A stretch of DNA of 28,152 nucleotides, from the NCBI GenBank assembly GCA_001430745.1, contig KQ482003.1, forward strand, positions 352,894 to 381,045, in the 5' to 3' direction. This DNA comes from Auxenochlorella pyrenoidosa (Eukaryota > Chlorophyta > Trebouxiophyceae > Chlorellales > Chlorellaceae). Positions within the stretch are counted from its first letter, which is position 1. The number at the start of each line of letters is the position of its first letter. Made by a program: the position numbers and the translations under genes. Shown here piece after piece: positions 1 through 11,300 of this stretch. The notes below the pieces were generated by a model. It worked only from the letters and a program-made list of their open reading frames with translations, was not told the DNA's origin and ran no database searches.

Positions 1-558
1 GCGGGGCAGCGTGCAGCGCTTGCTGGCGGTGGGCGTGAGGGTGGAGCCGACGGCTGGCCCTGGCTCCATGCTGGCGCCGTGGCGGGACGCGCTCCACAGC
101 AGCGCGTGTCTGGGGAGCTCAACAGCAGCGGCACCCCGCTGCTTGCTGCCCGCCGGCATTCCTGTGCGGCCTGCTTGCAGGGTTCAAGGCACAAGGCGCG
201 CCATTCCTCCACATTGCCACGTTGCCTGTCGCCCCGCAGGCACTGGCCCCCTGGAGGCGGACGAGCGGCTGCTTGCACAGGCGGGCGACGTGCTGCCACG
301 CAACCAGAAGCATGCACTGCTGTACCGCATGGGCCAGAAGGTACGCCTGTCTGCATGGCATGGCGGGCTGAGGTGTGCCCTGTATTCAGCAGCAGGCCCG
401 GGAGGGTTGACCTCGTGCAAGGTACGCGGCCATCCTGGTGAAGCGCCTCTGGCACGCCGCACCTGCAGGCGCTGGCCCGCGCCTACCTGGTGCATGCCAA
501 GCGGCTCCTGGAGCAGGAGATGGCGCACCTTGCTTGCCTTCAACGGCGCCACGGCTGA
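1..558 (+). CDS. C-terminal end of a SET-domain / Rubisco LSMT-like protein lysine methyltransferase (5' part outside window)
   Basis: Only the last about 98 codons are present. Proposed exons are 1-107, 240-340 and 469-558 (stop TGA 556-558); phases agree, but the first donor (GT at 108) is weak and uncertain. The middle exon reads GPLEADERLLAQAG, then ALLYRMGQK, and the last exon reads LARAYLVHAKRLLEQEM. This fits the end of the Rubisco LSMT substrate-binding domain that follows SET domains in plant and algal lysine methyltransferases, where a T-x-EEDE-x-LL motif is followed by a Y-R-x-GQK motif and a final helix. The catalytic SET domain itself would lie upstream of base 1 and is not seen, so activity and substrate cannot be judged. 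Family assignment is moderate; substrate is unknown. Frame 2 upstream of 107 also holds a plausible LAPWRDALHSS segment of the same domain. Confidence 0.55.
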
Positions 559-1033
559 CACATGCGTGGGCACCTGGAGCGGCGGCAGCCTGGAATCAGC
601 CGACTGCCGTTTGCAGAAACAGCCAGTTGCACCATGCGCACGCTTTCGGCCTTGTTTTCTGTGTATTTCTTATCAACACCAGCCAACTGGATTTATACTT
701 AAACTGTTTGCAAACGTTCTCAAGATTCGCAAGCAAGGTTCCCTCAATTTCAAGCAGTCAGCAGGGCAGTGCCGCGGTGCCGCCAGTCAGGCACTCGACC
801 TGCACGAGGCAGGCTTGCTTGCGTTGCTCTACCTTTGGCCTGCTTTTCGGTGATGTCAAGCACGCTGAACACATCACAGCTACCTGCAATCCCCATCATC
901 GAGGAGCCTTCCACCCGACCCTCCCAACCGCGGCAACATGCGATCGCGGGCTCCCTCGCCGCTTCGAACATTACTGGATCGCTCATTAAGGCACGTGTCA
1001 CCAGCTCGGAGACAGGATAGCCGAGGGAGTAGC
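559..1033. other. Intergenic: 3' UTR of the LSMT-like gene and promoter of the mannanase gene
   Basis: No spliced coding model with good splice sites was found here. Overlapping frames stay open only because the DNA is GC-rich. Bases 640-760 are more AT-rich than their surroundings and probably belong to the 3' UTR of the upstream gene. No TGTAA motif was seen. The mannanase promoter should lie in the distal part. Confidence 0.5.
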
Positions 1034-4000
1034 ATGCGGTGGACAGCAGGTGCCGCGGCTGCAGCCCTCTTTTTGCTGGCGCTCTGCTGGAGAACTGGCA
1101 AAGCCCAGCAGGCCGCCGGGGCTCTGGTAAGCGGCAAAGCAAAGGCGATGTACTCATCCCAGAAGTAGCACTCGGGCGCGCCCGCCCACCTCCCCCTGCT
1201 TGACAGGCCTCCTGCCAAGAACACTGGATGTGCTCTCTGCCCTGCCCTTGCCTTCATGTTCATGCGCTTTCAAGCTTCTGGACTAAGCTCTCGTTAATGA
1301 TGGATTTCCACACCAACCGCCATGTTTTATCGCAGGCCTCTGCCGACGACATGGGCAGCTTTGTGGCCATCTCAAACGGCCAGTTTGCCGTGAACTGCAA
1401 GACCTTCTACGTGAGCGGCTGGAACCAGTGGGAGACAGTGGAAGCAGCAGCGGGAGCTTTAGAGCTGTTTGGGGCAAGCTTGCCGCCTGACACCACCGGC
1501 CCAGCGCTGGTGCGCCGGCTGCTGGACCGTGCAGTGGCAAATGGCTTCTCTGTCGTGCGGGCCTGGGCCACTGCAGTGTCGCCGCAGTATGCACTTGAGG
1601 TGAGCGGGCTAGCACGTGTGTGTTGGGAGGGTGTTGGGGTGCTGCTTGGCAGACTGCACAGCTGCAGTGGTCATGTCATGCATATGCATGCGCCCCGCAG
1701 TTGGGCGGGGAGTCGTGGATGTGCTGCTGCTTGTTGCACTGGGTATGTGCTGCCTGGGCACACGAGTGCTTGGCAGCTTGAACATGCTGTTGCGGTCCTC
1801 CCGGTCTGCAATGCAGACCTCCCCTGGTAATTACAATGAGGCAGTGTTCAAGGGCCTGGACTACCTGCTGGACGAAGCCCGCAAGCGTGGCATCCGGGTC
1901 AGTGCCGCAGCGGTGGCAGCCCAGAAGCCTGTGACGACTGCCCCGCTTGTCGCTGGCTCAGCCAAAGAGTGGTGCACCGTGCCTGATAAGCTGGATGCAC
2001 ACGCAGACTCCCCCAAACCTTGGCTGCGCGCAGGTGTTGCTCAGCCTGACTGACAACTGGCAGCAGACGGGCGGGGCCGACCAGATGGTCCGCTGGGTGG
2101 GGGGAGGCCTCACGCACGAGGACTTCTTCACCGACAACCGAGTCAAGGTGGCCAGGCCAGGGCGGGGCGCGGGCGCACAGCACTGCCCTGGGTGCCACTG
2201 CACCTCTGTGCTGTGCAGGCCGTCAACGTGTTCGTGTCTGGCAGCTGCACAACTGCCGCCCTCGGCAGCACTCACCCGGCCTTTGTGCTGCTGCTCGGTG
2301 CGCAGGCGCTGTACAAGGGCCACGTGGAGGCAGTGCTCACCCGCACCAACTCCATCAACGGCCGGGTATACAGCCAGGACCAAACCATCTTTGGTGAGGA
2401 GGGAGCGCAGCGGCGGACGCATGTGGCCCACCACTCCAATCTAATTAGGGATGGGGATGCATCCACATCCCTAATATACACCATGCATTTGCCAGGAGGG
2501 AACACGAGCGGGGGTGCTGCGGTTCCTCATCTGCTTGCCTTCCATGCATCACAAATACTCCATCCATTCACCCCGCTGCAGCCCTTGACCTCATCAATGA
2601 GCCCCGCTGCTACCAGTGCGGCACCGCGCTGCAGCTGTGGGTGCAAGAGATGGCAGCCTACGTGAAGGGCCTGGATGCTAACCACCTACTGACGGTCGGC
2701 GAGGAGGGTTTCTACCCGGCAGACGTGCCCCAGGCAAGGACTTTGACAGCAGCTGCTGATGTTGCAGCTTTCTTGGTGGACTGCAGGCGTGCATCACAGA
2801 AAGTATGGCCCACTTGTCGCATGCCGCACTGCCTGCTGCTGCCCTGCAGGCTGCAGCCAACCCGGGGGGCGCAGACTCGTGGGCGACACTGGAGGGTCAG
2901 GTGGGCTGTCCTGGTGGGTGCCTGAGCTGCACAGGACTTGAGGCTGCTGTCGCTGCAGCCTCCCCAAGCTGTGCCTCAATGCTATATGCAGAATTTCGTG
3001 GCGGATCATGCGTCGCCTGACATTGACTTCATGGCAATTCATCTCTGGGTGAGGGGAGAGGCGGGCTGCAGTGATGTTGGGTTCCTAATTTCGCCACTTC
3101 CCGCCTGCTGTGCTGCAACTACAATGCCCGCATGCCTCTTTGCTATCCTCCGTTGCACTGATGTGTCGCCCACAGGTCAACAACTGGAACGACAGGAGCC
3201 CCGAGTTTGTGCAGCGCTGGATCTCGCAGCACATCGCCGACGCGCAGGTGCAGCTCCGGCTGCCGCAAGGCATGCTGCAGAGTCTATGCTGCTGGACAGG
3301 GGCAGGACTGCTGCTTGTTCATCAACGCTAGGTTGCGCGCTCACCCCTCGCCACTTTGCCCCCGTCTGACCGCGCCGACCAGGCTGCCGGCAAGCCGCTG
3401 CTGCTGGAGGAGTTTGGGGTGTGGTCGGGCGACGGGCAAGAGCGCACCCAGTACTACCGGCAGATCTTGGACCTGGTGCAGCAGGTGGGGGCAGCCCCGG
3501 TGCATCGCCCACACCTTGCTGCTTTGGCCCAACCCGACGGTGCATGAGGACTTTGGCAATCACATGGCCTGCTGCACGCAAACAGCCGTGTGTAAGCAAC
3601 AGCACAGTGGTGGGAGCATTGGCCAGCTTGCCTTGAGGCCAGCCCAGCCTGCATTCCCACATAGCCAAGCCTCGCCCCCAGCTGCAGAACGCTCAGGCAG
3701 ACGGTCCCCTGAAGGGCGCCTTGTTTTGGACGTGGTACGCCGAAGGCCAGCGCGCCCCCGCCGAGGAGCAGGGCGGCGCATCAGGCCTCTTTGGTGAGCT
3801 GCATGCCCAAGGCAGTTGATGCAAGTCCCAGTGTACCAAGGTCCGGCCGTCAGCTGCCTGCCACCTGAGCCAACCTCTGCCTGGCCTAATGCTAGAGCCC
3901 CATGTCTCTGCGCCTGGGCTGCCCCTGCCCACAGGCGTGTTTGAGAGCGACAAGCAGAATTGGCCCGTCATCCAGGGCTTTGCCCGCGCCCTCAGCCAGC

Positions 4001-5082
4001 TGGACGGCGCCCCTCTGGCGCAGTGCACCAGGCAGAGCGCGGCTTACAGCCTGCCCGCGGTGCCCGCCTGCCCGGCTGGCTACGAGGGCCCCTTCTGCTC
4101 CACAGATGTGAACGAGTGCGTGCGCGGCCTGGCAGGCTGCGCCCAAAACGCCACCTGCACAAACACCCCCAGCAGCTACACCTGCGCCTGCTACCCCGGG
4201 TACTCGGGGGACGGCAGGGCCTCGTGCACGGCCAACCCCGCCGCCCTGGCAGCCACGACGGCGCGCTATGTGACAGATGGTACCGGCAAGCTGGCCTGCA
4301 GCGAGGGCCAGGACGTGGCTTACCCCGAGGGCGCGCCCGGCTTTGCCTACGACCCGACGGGAGGGCTCAGCCGCCCTGGTGTGGGCGGTCAGCCTGCACA
4401 GGTGGGTGGAGTATGTACACTGAGTGGGCAAGAGCCAGCTGCCCACAGGATGGGGAAGCTTGAGGCTATGCATGGCTGTTCAGGTGCCACCCTGGCAAGT
4501 CTGCAGTGGAATCCCTCAATGCCAATGCACATCCTGTGTCCCTGTGTCTCACCGCTGCCCTGTCCTGCGCCTGCAGGGCCAGTTTGGCTCGAGGCTGCAG
4601 GTGGACCCGCTGGCGTGCATGCTGGCCTGCGACGAGGCGCCCTCCTGCACCTCGTTTTCGTACAACCCCACACAGGTAGTACTTCTCACCTTGGCACAGC
4701 CCTGGTTGGCCAGCAATTCCATCTGTAACTTGGCATAACATGCTGTGACCGCATGCTCTGACCGCATGCAAGCGCTTAACCCTCCTGCCCGGCACGCTGC
4801 CCTGTCTTGCTGCAGAAGAAGTGCTTCCTCAAGGCGGGCGGTGCCCGGCAGACCTGCCAGGCGGCACCCACAACCTGCGTGTCAGCGCGGGGTCAGCCAT
4901 ACTCATGTGGCATTTGGCAGACCTACTTCAAGACAGCGGCGGCACCCGGAGCAGGCACGGCGCCGGCCAGCAGCGGCGGCAGTGGAAGCCCGACACCCAC
5001 CCCTCACGCCTCAGTGCAACTGCTGCCACCTGCAGCAAAGGGCACTACCGTGCAGCTGCTCCAGTCCCTGCAGAGCCCGTGA
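1034..5082 (+). CDS. Secreted GH5 (GH5_7-like) mannan endo-1,4-beta-mannosidase with EGF-like and PAN/Apple-like modules
   Basis: Predicted endo-beta-1,4-mannanase, about 672 residues, acting outside the cell on mannan-type polysaccharide. Exons: 1034-1126, 1336-1599, 1817-1897, 2034-2147, 2306-2393, 2582-2733, 2850-2900, 2992-3048, 3176-3247, 3383-3484, 3682-3793, 3935-4401, 4577-4675, 4816-5082; all phases agree. Residues 1-25 look like a signal peptide (Arg, then an Ala/Leu-rich core, then KAQQ). The GH5 barrel follows, with [34 protein letters not shown] and LINEPRC; E220 is the predicted acid/base. It continues with FMAIHLW, LLLEEFG (E334, predicted nucleophile) and FWTWYAEGQ. About residues 453-493 form a calcium-binding EGF-like domain (DVNEC, then [12 protein letters not shown], then GDGRASC). 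The last two exons give a Cys-rich PAN/Apple-like module and a Ser/Pro/Thr-rich tail. The intron at 2734 uses a GC donor. The enzyme call is strong; the PAN call is moderate. Wall remodelling or scavenging is inference. Confidence 0.9.
2444..2475. repeat. 32-bp near-perfect palindrome inside mannanase intron 5
   Basis: The left arm ATTAGGGATGGGGATG is followed at once by CATCCACATCCCTAAT, its reverse complement apart from one position. The outer 10 bases of each arm match perfectly. There is no spacer. It is AT-richer than its surroundings and lies wholly within the intron 2394-2581. It could fold as a hairpin in RNA or be the remnant of a small inverted-repeat element; no target-site duplication is obvious. 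Confidence 0.75.
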
Positions 5083-5219
5083 GTGCGTCCCTGCCGCCTT
5101 GGCAGCAAGAGCACAGCGCAAGGCGGCGCCGCATGCATGGCGGGCGCAGCGGCGGGAAGCGTCGCTGCTTTCCATTGTGCGCCGAGGTCTGTCGCGCCGA
5201 TCTTTCTGAGACGCTAGTC

Positions 5220-5224
5220 TGTAA
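5220..5224 (+). terminator. Candidate poly(A) signal TGTAA of the mannanase gene
   Basis: TGTAA lies 138 bases past the mannanase stop and 115 bases before the next start codon. UGUAA is the usual poly(A) signal in chlorophyte algae. Cleavage would be expected about 10-25 bases further on. Confidence 0.5.
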
Positions 5225-5338
5225 CTTTGGCGGTCGTTTGACCGCCGCCCTGTCCCTGATCAGGCCGCCCCGACAGCAAAGAGTTTGATTGCTTTTCGCC
5301 ATCAGCGGTCGGCGCGGCTGCTGGAGTCTCCAGACGCG

Positions 5339-8300
5339 ATGCGGATACAGGTTAGAGGCATTGAAGAAGCAAGAGGGTGCACCAAGGCGTGCAGTCGCCG
5401 TCACCAGACCCGCTCGGCCCCTTTCGCTGCCCTGCAGGAGGTACTGGCGCGCCACGGGTCTAGTCAGGACCTGAAAGAGGCTTTAAGAGCGTTGGTTGAG
5501 GGGAAAACGATACTGGAGCTGGATGAGACCGGCCTGCGGGCTCTAACAGACGAGCTGGGCCGCCTGCAGGTGGGCTGCACATTGGCTGAATGCCTAATTG
5601 TGGCTAGCAGTGTCGGGGTGAGCACAAGATGCCCGCTGCGATCGCCGCCGCCTCTCGCCTGCTGGCCACTTCCGGCCTCCCTCCGCTTGCTGCAGGATGC
5701 GTCCCAGGATGGCTCTTCCCAGCACATCATGGAGCGTCTGGAGCTAGCAGAGCTGCTGCTCAAGGCCACCCTGGAGGAGGCAGACCTGCGGTGAATGGGC
5801 ACATCGGTGGCTGCAGCCGCTGACACTGACGGGCGGACGTTGCACACTACGACTGGCAGCGGCTGCAGCGGGCAACGCAGGCTGAAAGCCCCGCTGCGCC
5901 GCGCTTGCCAACCCAACACTTTCTTTTGCACCATTGTGCGGCACGCAGGGGCGAGCACAAGCAGGTGCTGCTGGAGCCAAAGTTTGCCTTGGCCCTCGCC
6001 GGGCTGGTACAGGGCGCTGCCAGCGCTCTGGCGCGAGGGCGGCAGCAGCTGTCAGAGGTGCAGGCGGCCAGCCTAGAGGCGGTGGTCCTCATGATGGGCG
6101 ACCTGGTGGAGTGGACGGGACCGCCGCCGGGTGGGTGCTGCCTGCATCGGGGCGCAGATTGGAAAAGCACTGCGAGCCGAAGCGTCCCCACACAAGCAGG
6201 AAGCTTTTCATTCAGCTGCTGGCCCACCTGCCGTGACCACCACCCACCTGCCAGGACCCAAACCTGCCCCTGCTGCAGAGGGCGGCGGCAAGCCTCAGCG
6301 CGGCAGGGACCTGCACGGCCGCACCCTCATCCCCGCCCTGCTGGCGCTGCTGGTCACTCCCCAGCCCTCCTCTGGGGCTGACCTCACCGCCCTGAAGCGC
6401 AAGGTGGGAGGTAGCAGTCCTGGCACTCACCGCGTTGTGCACAGGCTGGCGATCACGGTGCAGCACTGCCAGCCTTGCAGCTTGTCAGGGCGATGACCAT
6501 TTCTTGAGCACCACTAACTTTGCAGTGATCTGCAAGGCTGAAAGCTTCCCCTTGCGGCTGCTGCTGCGTGCAGGTGTCGGGCACGCTCAACGACTTCCTG
6601 CTCAACTCCAAAGCCAACTGCGCTGTGCTGGCCGGGCTTCCTGAGAGGTGGGTACTGCACCCAGCGCTGTATTGGAAAGGACGGCCTGTGCAAAGAGCCG
6701 CCACTGCTCAGCTGCATGCAATTCGCGGTTTCGCGGCAAGGTAATGGCCCTCAGCAGCAGCATTCCTGCAGCAGCAAGGGGAATCAACTAACACTGCTGC
6801 TGCTGTTGTGCTCCGCTCCCCCGCCCCTGCAGCGCCCAGCCGCTATTTTGCGACCTGCTGGCCTCCTGCGGCGACGTCATCTTGCAGGCAAGCACCGCAG
6901 CAGCGCCGCCATGGGCTCCTGCGTCATGTAATGGCAGCCTGCAGGCAACCCCGCAGCTTTGCTGTGCTCTCGGCACCTGTGCATGGATCTGCCCCAGCCG
7001 CCCAGCCGGCTGGCCCGCCGCCGTGCCTTGGCTTCGAAAAGTGCCGGCCCTTCCTGCTGACATTTTCCGCAACCCAGCACCCAACCCCACACGCCATCCC
7101 AACCCCGAGCAGATCGACCTGCTGGAAGCGCTGTACCGCTGCGCCCGCGGCGGCGCCCTGCGTGATGAGCACCGCGCCGCGCTCAGGCCCGACCTGCTGT
7201 CGGCCATGGAGGGCCTGGCTGCCCGCAAGGGCGGCAAAGACATGGACCTGCCCGCTGAGCTGCGCCGCCTGCTGGTGCCATACAACCGCGGCTTGGGCAC
7301 AGATGCCTCGTAAGAATCGGAACGCTGCGGGGCGTCCTGAGATGGGGGCCCGTGCTGGTTCAGACTGGTGGCAAGTTTGCAGGCGCTCTTGGCTTTGGGC
7401 AGGTGTGCAGTGCTGCAGCATGGGCTCGCTTGGTGAAGGGCGTGTTGGGAGGCGCTGCTCACGCTCATTCAGCCCCCGCCCCCAGGCCTGTGGGCCCCCC
7501 ATTTGCAGTGTGTTCAGCGCGCAGGCCCGCTCCATCTCCATCAACGGCATTGACGGGGTGGCAGGCAGCAAGTGGGTCGACTTTGGGCTCGCGGCCTTTG
7601 GCCTGTCGGTGCGGTCGCCCGAGGACGAGGATGACGAGGCACCAGAGCTGGTCCCCTTCCTTTACGGTGGGTCTTGATGGGCTGGGGTGCAGGGGGGGCG
7701 GGGCAAGGGTAGTGTGCGAGGCGCAATCAAGAAAGATGCAGCCGGGACTGCAGAGCGCAGTGCTGGGAGCAAGGCCCCGTGAGCCGAGGCCGGTGTGGGC
7801 CCGTCTGGAGCTGCCTGCCTGGAGACAGCGGCTATGCTATCAACAGCTTGTGCACCCGCCTGCAAACACGATTGCCAGTTGGCTGCACAGCATGGCAGCC
7901 TGCCCCATGCCAACCCTCCCCCCCCCCTGGACAAGTGCAGGCGACGTGACGCATGTCACCACCGGCCCTGGTGCCACCTCTGGCTACCTTAAGGTCACCG
8001 TGAGCATGGAGGAGCTGCCGGAGGAGCTGGCCAAGAGCACACAGGAGTTCCAGGGGTGAGGGGGCAGTTTAAGGGGAGAGCATTGGGTTTGGGGAGCAGG
8101 AAACCTCCTCTGGCCCCCGAGCCAGGGCGGAGCTTGCTCTCGTGTCAGCGAGGCGAGACTGCCTGACGCAGGGAAGTCCCTCCAACAGGGAAGTCCAGCC
8201 CTGCGGGGCAGGATCCCTCTCCTAGCAACAATCCTGACATTCCTGCCAGGCCTCCCGCCTTCTTCCCCCACCCACCATGGCCACTGCAGCAAGGGCACCG

Positions 8301-11300
8301 TCATCATGCAGTTCAGCGCCGGAGAGCTGGGGGGCCTGGCCAGCCACGCGCCCCGGGTGGCGGCAGCAATGCGACAGTCGGGCATGCGCGGCCTGCTGGG
8401 CGAGGCCAGCGTGTCGACCGGCGGCATCAACGCCAGCCAGCGCGGCCGCAAGTGCTCCACGTGAGAGCTGCCCCTGTCCTGCGGCAGCTTTGCGAGGTTG
8501 TGGCTTGCAGGGTGGGGAGTCTGGGCAGGATGCAGGGTGTGCTGACCCACATCGCCTCCCTCTGCAGCGCCTTCCTCCCGCAACTCTGCTCTCCCTCCTG
8601 CCCACCCCCCTCCCCTTCCTGCAGGGGCGTGACCATCTATGACACCTCTGCAGGCAAGGGCGCTGCTGCCGGCTCCTCTGGGCGCGCCCCGCTGCCCCTG
8701 ATGCGCTCTGGTGAGCAGAAAGGATTTGGGCACAGCGGGTCCAGCAGCACAGGACAATTTGCCCCAGACAGCCTGTCTGTGTGCTAGAAAGAGCTAGGCT
8801 TGCGTCTACTTCCCAGACTGACACTTCAAGCGGCAGCGGTGGACGAAACCAGCAGCCGGGGCGGCCAACGCTTTGGGCGCGCTCTCCTCTGCCGGCCTTG
8901 AACTTCTGCCCACTGCTGCCCTTTTGCCCACTGCTGCCCTCCCTTTCTCGTGCAGGCCACAGGCCTGCCGGGAGCAACCAGACGGGGCAGACGCGAGGCA
9001 CTGCAGGGCACAACAGCCCCGCTGGCTCTGCCGGCCAGCATGGGCAGGAGCCGAGGCTGGGCAGCAACAAGCGTCCGCTGTCCATGCTGCGCCGTGGCTC
9101 CAGCGCTGCTCCCCTGCTGCTGCCGCGTGCTGAGTCGCACCTGCCACAGCAGCCCCAGCCGGAGGACAATCTGGAGCAGCAGGAGGGGCATGAGGAGGAG
9201 CAGGCGCGGCAGGCCCAGCATGAGCATGAAGCGCCTGCCAGTCTGACAGAGCCAGAAGCTGCAGGGACGGCTGCAGTGCCTGCTTCCGGCGAGGTTAACA
9301 CAGCACAAGATGCAGTGCAGCCTACAGAGGATGGAGTCAATCCTGCTGTGGAGGATGTGCAGCCCCCGGCCTCCCGGCAGGAGGGAAGCCAGCGCAATGG
9401 ACGTTCGCAGCAGCAGGGCAGGTTGCAGCAGCGCAGCTCGCAGCTTGTCGCTGCTGCACGCGCAGCAGGCCCTGTCCCTGCCCCTGCTGCCAGCGGCGGC
9501 ACTCACACCACCCAGACTGCTGCGCAGGCTCCCCCGGCAGCAGGGGAGGTCGACTCTCCTGCTGCAGCACCGGAGCAGCCGCCTGCACACGCTGATGCAG
9601 CTGCGGCAGGCCAACGCTGCGGCGGCAAGGCAGCGGCTGCGGCCCCAAGCCAGTTTGATGACGGGGTGTGGAGCTCAGGGGAGGACGAGGAGCAGGAGAA
9701 GCAGGCAGCGCAAAAGGCGAGAGGCAAGGGCAGGGAGAAGGGCAAGGGCAAGAGCGCGGCCACGGCCGGCCCAGACAGCCCCGCAGCAGCAGCCAAGCTG
9801 CGTGCGCAGCGTTTCAAGAAGCAGGCTCAGCGGCCCAGCACTGCCAAGGAAGTGCAGAAGCCAGCTGGAGAGCGCAAGAAGGCTGGACTGGCAGCAATGA
9901 AGAAGACTGGCAAGGTGCGGGTTTGGCCCCGCAGGGCTTAACAGGGTCTTATCAGCAGATGGTGCGCAGCAGGCATGTAGCCTGCGGGCACCAGCACTGC
10001 CTGGAAGCCTGATGCCCTCAAGAACTAGCAATTGCAACTCCCAAAACCCCATCCTCCCGTTGTTGCACTCCTTCAGGTCACCGCTGCTGCAAGCAAGCCG
10101 GCGGGGCGCGGGCGTGGCGGCAAGGGCCCCAGCCCCGAGGACCCCATCGAAAACACGGGGCCCTCAGGCAAGGAGGCCTTGCCCGGCTGGATGGAGGAGG
10201 CGGACAAGAAGGTGGGGAACAGGAGGGTCCGGGGGCGGCAGCGTATGCGCATGTGTGGGGCGCTGGTCGTGATTCTGCACTCCACACATGCACGCGCATG
10301 CCCCTCGCCTGCCATCCACTGCTTGAGCTGGGGAAACAGCAGCAGGTGGTGCACGTCAGTGTGAGCTCTTCCCCCCTGCACACCATCCTGCCTGGCGTGT
10401 TCCCCTGCAGGCCAAGGAGGCGGCGGCGGCGGCGCCCAGCGAGGAGGAGCAGGGGAGCGACAGCGAGTCTGAGCTGCGCCACGACCACGCCTCCCGCCAG
10501 CCCCTCTTCCGCAAGGAGCAGCAGGCGCAGGCCGCTGCCACCAAGGACAGGGTGGCAGCCAGGGAAGCCGCAGAGGAAGAGGCAGAGGCAGCAAAGATGG
10601 AGCTGGCAGAGGCGACCCGCAGCAAAGGAAAGGCGGCAGCCAAGGGCAAGAAGGCAGCCATGGCAGAGGAAGCTGCAGCAGCGGTCAGGACGGCGGCAGC
10701 AGCGGCTGTGGAGGAGGAGGAGGAGGAGGAGGTGGTGGGCGAGGAGGCGGAGGACAGCCGGGGGAAGCAGCTGCTGCCGCATCGCCGTGGAAAGCAGGCG
10801 GCCGGCAAGAAGGCAGCGCATGCTGATAAGGCGGGGGCTGGTGCCAAGGCCAAGCCGGCAGCGGCGTTCGCAGGCAAGAAGGCAGCCAGCGTGGCCGGCA
10901 AGGCTACTGCTCCAGCAGATTCCAAGCGCACACGGCGGGCAGCAGCGCCCGCTGCTGCTGGCAAGCTGGCAGAGGAGGAGGAGACGGATGATGAGCAGGA
11001 GGTGGTGGCTGGAGACGAGCTTGAGTTTGGCGAGGGGCGGCGCACCGGCGTGCAGGTGAGGAGCATGCAGCAGACAGGGGGTCCCAGACAGCGATCCGGT
11101 GTTGAGCTTGCATGCCGAGTTCGTGCCCTTTGTGACTTGAGTCTGTATGTGTGACAGGGCCCTTCCACCTCCCCTTCTTCCCGGGCGCAGGCCAAGAAGA
11201 AGCCAGCTGGCGGCAGATCAAAGGCTGCAGTTGCGCCTGCAGGTCGTGGCAGGCAGCTGCGCTCACCGCTGGCGGCCATGAAGGCCATCGGCAAGAAGCG

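Noticed and set aside
11..853. 280-codon plus-strand open frame at the window start as one uninterrupted gene
   Set aside because: Only its residues around 240-340 match the LSMT-like domain; the true end uses another frame after an intron (469-558), and the remainder is intron and 3' UTR.
1676..1690. ATGCATATGCAT palindrome in a mannanase intron
   Set aside because: Only 12 bases, made of common GCATGC/ATGCAT words that occur throughout the window.
8222..9502. 426-codon minus-strand open frame within the SYCP2-like gene
   Set aside because: Ser/Cys/Ala/Arg-rich reverse image of Gln/Ala-rich coding sequence; the plus strand has matching exon phases.
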